A DNA stretch of 64,000 bases, from positions 1-64,000 of the forward strand of contig JAOTOL010001641.1 in the NCBI GenBank assembly GCA_034440575.1, given 5' to 3'. Each line of letters begins with the position of its first letter. Position 1 is the first letter of the stretch. Positions 58,900 to 64,000 of the stretch are shown here, in pieces. The DNA comes from Imbricaverruca yamaguchii (Eukaryota; Arthropoda; Thecostraca; Neoverrucidae). The notes below the pieces were generated by a model. That model did not search any database. It was not told the DNA's origin and was given only the letters and a program-made list of their open reading frames with translations. The position numbers were made by a program, and so were the translations under genes.

Positions 58900-59358
58900 A
58901 ACCCTTTTACAACATAGCATATGGTAACCATTAATAGTAATCAACAACGTGTGTATCCATTCACCCAGTGTAGACATCCAGCAGAACTCGAGCATGTGCC
59001 GTGGGCTTTAAAAGCCGGTTCGATTTGGGCAACTGCAGACGGGCGCGTGTAGTGAGTCGCCTCACAGGGTCCTGTGCCGTGACAGCTGGCGAAAAAGTGA
59101 GGAAATCAGCAGCGTCCCTACTGCCTTTGATCCCTGCCAGTGCCTCCGCCAGAACGGCGTAACATTTATGAGCGGCGACCCTAACGTGATTTGACCGAGC
59201 CTGCTCTGGCTTCGTCTCGCAATGTCGGCGCTTGTATGGAAAATCTGCTGTTGCTGGTAGCCATGTACTGACCTCGCCTCACAGTGCGACCTCCAGGTCC
59301 GAGGAGCCGTTGTGGACTGCCACCCGGACCTGACCTGACCCGGCCCGACCCTCCCCAG

Positions 59359-60202
59359 TGCGTCCGCTAAGGAGGATCTGCTGTCAGCGGATGAGGCGGC
59401 TGTCTGGGAATGTGACTCTGAGCGCGATCGCAGCTCTCAAGAGCCGAGCATGTGCGACGACGCTACCTGGCAGACGGCAATGGACGCGTGCGTCTGGGAG
59501 ACGAATGACGACCACACGGCCGACATGCTGCTCTGGGAGGCCGGTGGCGATCGCCAGCCGCTCGGCGACACTGTGCTCTGGGAGGCGCGTGACCACTCAC
59601 GCGACAAGTCCATCGATAAGTCTATCTGGGAGGAGCGTGTCGGTGCCGGCCGTCGGCCGTCGGCCGATAAGTGTGTCTGGGAGCCACTCGACGACTTGCC
59701 AGAGCAGGCTGGAGACACCGAGGTGTGGAAGGTGATGGAGAGCGCGGCAAGGCCCGATATATATGTCGACGAGGTGTGGAGGTCTGGGGATGGTCCAACG
59801 CAGCGCAACCAGGTCGGTGACGACAATGTCTGGGAGTCGGGCGGCGTGCTGCGGCCGAGCGAGGCGACGGAGGAGAGCCGCTGGCAGGCACGGGACCAGC
59901 CGCTGCCGGCCGACAAGCTGGTCAACGACGCCGTGTGGGAGGCGCCGAGCACCGTGGTCGGCCGCGACAAGACGGCGGCCCGCCACCTGTGGCCGCCGCC
60001 GGCGCATCCGCTCAAGCTGGATAAGTCGATCGACAAGACGCTGTGGGACTCGCTGGACGACGCGTCGCAGCACGACAGGTCGGCCGACGAGGCCCTGGAG
60101 GAGTTGCGCGCCGGCGCGTTACCGCCCCGCCGAGCATCCACCGAGCGCAGTCTGTGGAGCTCGCGCTCCAAGCTGGACGACACGCTCTGGGAATCCGGCA
60201 CC

Positions 60203-60234
<32 letters not shown>

Positions 60235-60529
60235 CTGGAAGCCGGTGGCGGCCGTGTGGCTGTCGGGCGACGCGCCCTCTTGGGACGGTGACCTGGTGCG
60301 GCCCGCCGAGCACATCTGGCGGCGCGGTGAGCCCACCTCAGCTTGGGCGGGGCCGGCATCGCCCGAGGGGGCCGCCACTCAGGAGAAGGTGTGCCGCCTG
60401 CTGTGGCAGCTGGGCGGTGACGACGTGCTAACGCAGACGGGCCTCTACCCGGCCGACGAGCTCGCCGGACGTGCCAGGAGCTGGGAGTTTATTGACGAGA
60501 ACAACGTCAAAAACAAGATAGATAAAAAC
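59359..60529 (+). CDS. KIAA0232: KIAA0232-like, exon D (Trp-acidic repeats)
   Basis: The acceptor CCTCCCCAG precedes TGCGTCC; the first base completes the Ser codon opened in exon C. The 390 codons end at donor AAAAC|GTGAGT in phase 0. The exon is dominated by about 15 degenerate repeats of roughly 20 residues centred on a hydrophobic residue, Trp and usually Glu or Asp: AAVWECDSE, DACVWETND, MLLWEAGG, TVLWEARD, KSIWEERV, KCVWEPLD, DEVWRSGD, DNVWESGG, DAVWEAPS, KTLWDSLD and DTLWESGT. An EPEPEPEPEP run follows. It is probably disordered with many short binding motifs. Third-position G/C is high, consistent with exons A-C. The long minus-strand frames over it are shadows. Confidence 0.75.
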
Positions 60530-61878
60530 GTGAGTTGTGTCATGGTGAGAACGCTTCGGGTGGAGCTGCGGTGTGGTGACAGAATGTTCCCTGCCGCTTT
60601 CATTTTGTTCACTGCTTTGACCATTTTTAACGTTGTTAATTTAATTTTGCTTGCTATCTGGAGATAAATGAATAGGGATTCACCACCGTTTTCGAAGTCA
60701 CTGTATTGCAGATGAGATTACGAGTCTCAGCTGAATTGCCTTACTTGGTGTTATGTGGGTGAGAATGGCAACAAGCCTGGAATTCGATGTGTAGTAAGCT
60801 GAGGGTTTTAAAGTCGGAACTAGGACAGTAGCGATCCTTACATCGAATCAAATGACTGGAAGACGAAATAATTTGCCGATTGAGGATAGATCATACCTTC
60901 GCGACACATAGCTACATACCGGCTGATGGTGACCAGCCTTTATGCCCACACTTCTCTGGCCCGCTATCACGTTTTGGTAGGTCCTGTAGTGTTGGAACGG
61001 CTATGACGCAAGATTTTAAGATGGCTGAACGCCGACACTTCTTTATGTACGCTAATAGGGAGTGAGGTCGTGGCGTCAGATAACATGTTTACCTACCTCC
61101 GACATGCAGGCTTTGGGGTGATTGCCGCCGCCCGTGATGATTAACAGCAGGCAACTATACCAACATTGTAGATTGTAATGCAGTTATGTGCTCAAAATGA
61201 CCCTGGTAGCCGGTAGCACGCCCATAAACTCCAGCTCATCATCATACTTCGTGCTGGAAACTCTTTACAGACAGCACTGTAATGTGTGGTAACTTGGTCA
61301 TCGAAACCTGGCCTATATTCCTATACGCCATTGCCGTACTGCCTCGGCCACGGGAACAGAGCTGAATAGTATTGTGTATCCGTGTGTGCCGGTGTGCCCA
61401 GAGGACCCTGTGTATCTTGTGTTTCAGTTTCTGTTCGCGGAACTTACATGCTCTACAGCCCACATGTCTAAGCCAACATTTAAGCATGAAGTGCAGGAAC
61501 AGCCATTGTGCCGAATTGTATCCATTTGCTGATTCATTTAGTAACCCATCTCGGTTTTTCTGCGCTACTCTTTTGTACTCTTTCTGCCTACCATTTGGTT
61601 CCATCTAAAAACAGCACAACACAGCATAACGCCACAATGACATGATGGAACGCCAGCTGATCACTGGAGAAGTTGTTTCTTGTGTGTTGTTTGGTACGGG
61701 TGTGTCCACAAGTTCGTCCACAAATTTGATTGAATTCGACATTATTAGCAGCTCTTAAGTCGAATGGTGCGTGCGTGATGCCCTGGTCGATGCTCTTGAA
61801 TGCGATCAGATCACCAGCTGTGGGTGTTGTGACGGCGGCGGGTGGTCTCCCAGCTAACGGTCGCCTGACTTTGCTCAG
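60530..61878 (+). other. intron D of the KIAA0232-like gene
   Basis: A 1.35-kb intron holding a truncated LINE (60753-61245). The remainder shows no recognisable feature. The acceptor is TTTGCTCAG. Confidence 0.65.
60753..61245 (+). mobile_element. 5'-truncated LINE fragment (LINE4)
   Basis: This matches the last 740 bp of LINE2 with gaps: AGAATGGCAAC(A/G)A(G/A)CCTGGAAT, a CSKLRVLK-like reading, then CRLRIDHTFATHSYIPADGDQPLCP. It ends in the family hairpin (TATGTGCTC...GCACGCCCATAAACTCC) with a CATCATCAT tail at 61183-61245. ACTT(G/C)GTG(T/C)T at 60743-60752 and 61246-61255 may be an imperfect target-site duplication. Stops and deletions make it inactive. It lies in sense in intron D. Confidence 0.8.
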
Positions 61879-62090
61879 GACGCCGACGACTCGGGTCCGC
61901 TGGCGTCGGAGCTGGCCAATGAGGTGGCGGGCTGGCGCATGCTGCCGGCACTACGTCAACTCTCCGAGAGCCTCGGTCTGACCGAGAGACATCCACTGCC
62001 TGATGGTGTGGCGCTCAAGGCGTGGACGCTGGAGGAGCAGTGGCGTCGCGACGATGGTCCGCCCAAGGCCTCTCGAGACCGTCGGTCTAG
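61879..62090 (+). CDS. KIAA0232: KIAA0232-like, exon E
   Basis: The acceptor GACTTTGCTCAG precedes GACGCC (phase 0, matching exon D). The 70 complete codons read DADDSGPLASELANEVAG, WRMLPALRQLSESLGL, ERHPLPDGVALKAWTLEEQW, then RDDGPPKASRDRRS, ending at TCTAG|GTCAGT in phase 2. Codon use matches the other exons. I recognise no domain in it. The next exon is not visible in the remaining 1.9 kb, so the gene continues beyond the window. Confidence 0.7.
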
Positions 62091-62600
62091 GTCAGTCCTT
62101 CGTCCCGAGATCATGGATCCAGATCCATCCCTTGCGTCAAGACCGTCGGTTCAGATGAATTATTATAGGGATTGTGGGTGTCAGTCCAATGAACTGCGTG
62201 TCCAGAGCAGTCAGTCCCAAAGGCTGTTCGTCCAGCTAGGTCTCATGAATCACGGGTCCAGGCCACTCCAGTGAACTGCGAGTCCAGGTCAGTCCCAATC
62301 TGGTATCGTTAGCCCAGGTGAATCCCAAGGAATGCCTTGCCAGGTTATTCCAATGTTCGGCGGGTTCATGATGGTTCTAGAAGCGATTGATTCAGGTTGG
62401 TCCCATGATGGCGTGTCAAAGCCCATCATGTAAACTATGTTCAGTCATGTTCCATGGATCGCGGGTCCGGGTTGTTCTTAGAAGCTGCAGGTCTAGGTCA
62501 CCATCAGGTGCTGCGTGCCCTGCGAAGTCCCATACATCGCGAGTCCGGGTCAGTCCTATAAGGAGTGGGCCCAAGTGAGTCCCAACTGGACCCGTGTCTC
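62091..62600. repeat. degenerate tandem repeat after the exon E donor
   Basis: About ten diverged copies of a roughly 40-bp phrase, approximately GCGGGTCCAGGTCAGTCCCA, fill the first 500 bp of the intron. Examples start near 62087, 62192, 62248, 62285, 62462 and 62536. The phrase resembles the exon E junction itself (TCTAGGTCAGTCC), as at the exon B donor, but is much older. Confidence 0.6.
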
Positions 62601-63149
62601 CAATTCAGTACGAGCGTGCCCTATATTGGTCTGTGTGTACAGCTGCAATGCTGGTTGTAGTGTTGGAAGGTGCTCTGCGGGATTTCTGTAGAGGTTTTTC
62701 CACCTGCTGCTGCATATGCTCGCAAAAGCTCGCTTCCTATAATGCGTATGGCTAAGTACTGCTGAGGCGGCTGGCACAAAACAAAATTGTCCACAGTGGT
62801 CAAAGATTGTGGCATTCGCCTCCACCGTGCGAAGAGATGCAACTTATAGTAGCCACATTCTCAGCATGCTGGAGCATGGTTGGCTAGCACCCTTTACCTG
62901 AATTCTCATCATCTAACACTGTATCTTCGTCAGGAAAGTACCTCGTTTTGTTTGCCGAAACAATGAAATGGTGCCGCTTAGCAGAATCAGAAACAAAGGC
63001 ATGCTCGCAATGTGATGTCACAACATTTTCCCTCTCCAAATCCAACATTACAAAGCATGAGCTCGGCCCCGACTCGGACGTTCTTTCCTGCTTCGGCATG
63101 GACCTGGCCATTGTATCGTGATAGGAGGCACGGTTTAATTCGTATTAAA
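62601..63149. other. no recognisable gene
   Basis: Likely intron of the KIAA0232-like gene. Short frames on both strands have no recognised domain or junctions. Confidence 0.4.
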
Positions 63150-63157
63150 TGTTTACC

Positions 63158-63218
63158 GTTCTGGGCGTTGCATGGCCTCTGCAGTCGATGCGCCTCTAAA
63201 CCCCCAATGACCAACCAC
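63158..63218 (+). mobile_element. tail-only mini-retroposon, 61 bp, 8-bp TSD
   Basis: TGGGCG with core TTGCATGGCCTCTGCAG and GATGCGCCTCTAAACCCCCAATGACCAACCA. Flanks TGTTTACC at 63150-63157 and 63219-63226 form an 8-bp target-site duplication. The core stem is kept by a G-U pair. Confidence 0.8.
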
Positions 63219-63226
63219 TGTTTACC

Positions 63227-64000
63227 ATGCATTGTCGCGCAAGGATTTCAATGTAGTGGCAAAAACATTATACGGTTTAAGAGAAGTGCACTATCTAGAA
63301 CAACATTTTTGTCCGGTTCGAAAAAGTCCCTTGAGTGTTTCAGCACCTAAAATTGATAGCATTCCGACTGTTAATGCTTTACCTGTTAATCCAATGAGTA
63401 GTAAATCATCTGTATTTGTAGGCACTGTGAGACACATCAGCTATGTCCACTTATCATGCAGATTGTTCATATTTTCTAAGAAGATATGCTGTAAACTGCA
63501 TTGTATTGTGCAGGTTTTCCTTCAATTTTCCACCCCAGCACCAGCAGCCGAAGTCGGAAATTCAAGTACGACTTTTACTTGACCTTTTGGGTTTTCCCTT
63601 TCGCTGATTAAATATTTTGTATTGCCGTCTCTACAAAACGACATGCGGCATATACTGCACGGTGCACATATGTCTGGATTCATATGTGAACTCCCTAATT
63701 CTAGCATCGTGAGCCCCCACCGCCCCTCCCCCTTCCACTTGAGATCGCCTGAGATGAAGGACTAGCTTAGCGTAAGTGGTGATAGCCGGGTCTGGATTTT
63801 CCTATTCCGATTCTGATTCCGAGTCTGGACCTCAAATGCTGGGGTAACATTGAACCAAAAATAATGGAGCGCTTGAATATTGACAGTATTTCTTTCAAAC
63901 TCTAGATTTGTTCTCATATTAAATAGACAAATACCCGTTGTGTCAAGGTGTTGAAAAATGAGCCGCGGAATTCCTTTGTCTAAAGGTATTATCACAAGAA
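63227..64000. other. no recognisable gene at the right edge
   Basis: AT-rich sequence, probably intronic. The frames at 63232-63582 and 63762-63995 carry no recognisable motif. Confidence 0.35.

Larger units (their letters stand above)
57131..59358 (+). other. intron C of the KIAA0232-like gene
   Basis: This 2.2-kb intron contains two sense mini-retroposons (57643 and 58844) and otherwise unrecognised sequence. It ends with a C-rich acceptor CCCGACCCTCCCCAG. Confidence 0.65.
40793..62090 (+). other. KIAA0232: gene model: KIAA0232-like gene, five exons, partial
   Basis: Five plus-strand GC-rich exons are linked by junctions whose phases all agree: 40930(0)/47699(0), 47946(2)/56066(2), 57130(2)/59359(2) and 60529(0)/61879(0), with the last donor at 62090 in phase 2. 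Together they give 2834 nt, about 945 codons, without a stop. The first two exons resemble, from memory, the N-terminal conserved region of the animal KIAA0232 family, a protein of unknown molecular function. Start codon, 5' exons and 3' exons lie outside or were not recognised. Introns of 6.8, 8.1, 2.2 and 1.3 kb are largely filled with mobile elements. Confidence 0.75.

Noticed and set aside
58830..58915. Target-site duplication around the mini-retroposon at 58844
   Set aside because: ACATTTT on the left and ACCCTTTT on the right are too different to accept.
59437..60378. 313-codon minus-strand frame opposite exon D (and 56295-56831 opposite exon C)
   Set aside because: GC-rich antisense shadows; the plus-strand exons have matching phases and splice sites.

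Overview
This is animal nuclear DNA, most likely from an arthropod or related invertebrate; I cannot name the species. There are GC-rich exons with GT-AG junctions in long AT-rich introns, non-LTR retrotransposons of the I group (endonuclease, reverse transcriptase, RNase H), satellites and minisatellites. There are no operons, Shine-Dalgarno sites or tRNA/rRNA clusters. Most open frames are repeat-derived or chance.

Layout. 1-1480 is an A/C-rich satellite of 7-bp and 14-bp units. 1.5-8.6 kb has no recognisable gene. 8606-19739 is an 11.1-kb foldback structure: two inverted satellite arms of about 3 kb around a 5-kb spacer. The spacer holds a MULE-like transposase remnant on the minus strand, broken by a 2.6-kb dispersed repeat. 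One candidate orphan exon lies at 20.4 kb. A 5'-truncated LINE lies at 22.3-23.8 kb and a nearly complete but mutated LINE with a 14-bp target duplication at 24683-31377. 31.4-40.7 kb holds dispersed repeats, microsatellites and two minisatellites.

Host gene. From 40.8 to 62.1 kb, five plus-strand exons join in perfect phase (40793-40930, 47699-47946, 56066-57130, 59359-60529, 61879-62090). They encode about 945 residues of an incomplete protein. Its first two exons match, from memory, the conserved N-terminal helical region of the animal KIAA0232 family. Its introns carry a LINE with two tandem 3' tails (50263-55675), a truncated LINE (60.75-61.25 kb), a second dispersed-repeat copy inserted in another degenerate gene, and many very short retroposons.

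Most interesting system. A family of 45-61 bp insertions consists only of the LINE 3'-terminal hairpin plus its short tandem tail. Six copies are flanked by target-site duplications of 8-14 bp, and five of them are 58-61 bp long. Paired changes preserve the hairpin. One copy sits exactly at a 5' splice site of the KIAA0232-like gene and its target duplication copied the donor; the same junction was also amplified as a 77-bp minisatellite. All 13 tail copies seen, LINE-attached or free, lie on the plus strand, the sense strand of the host gene.
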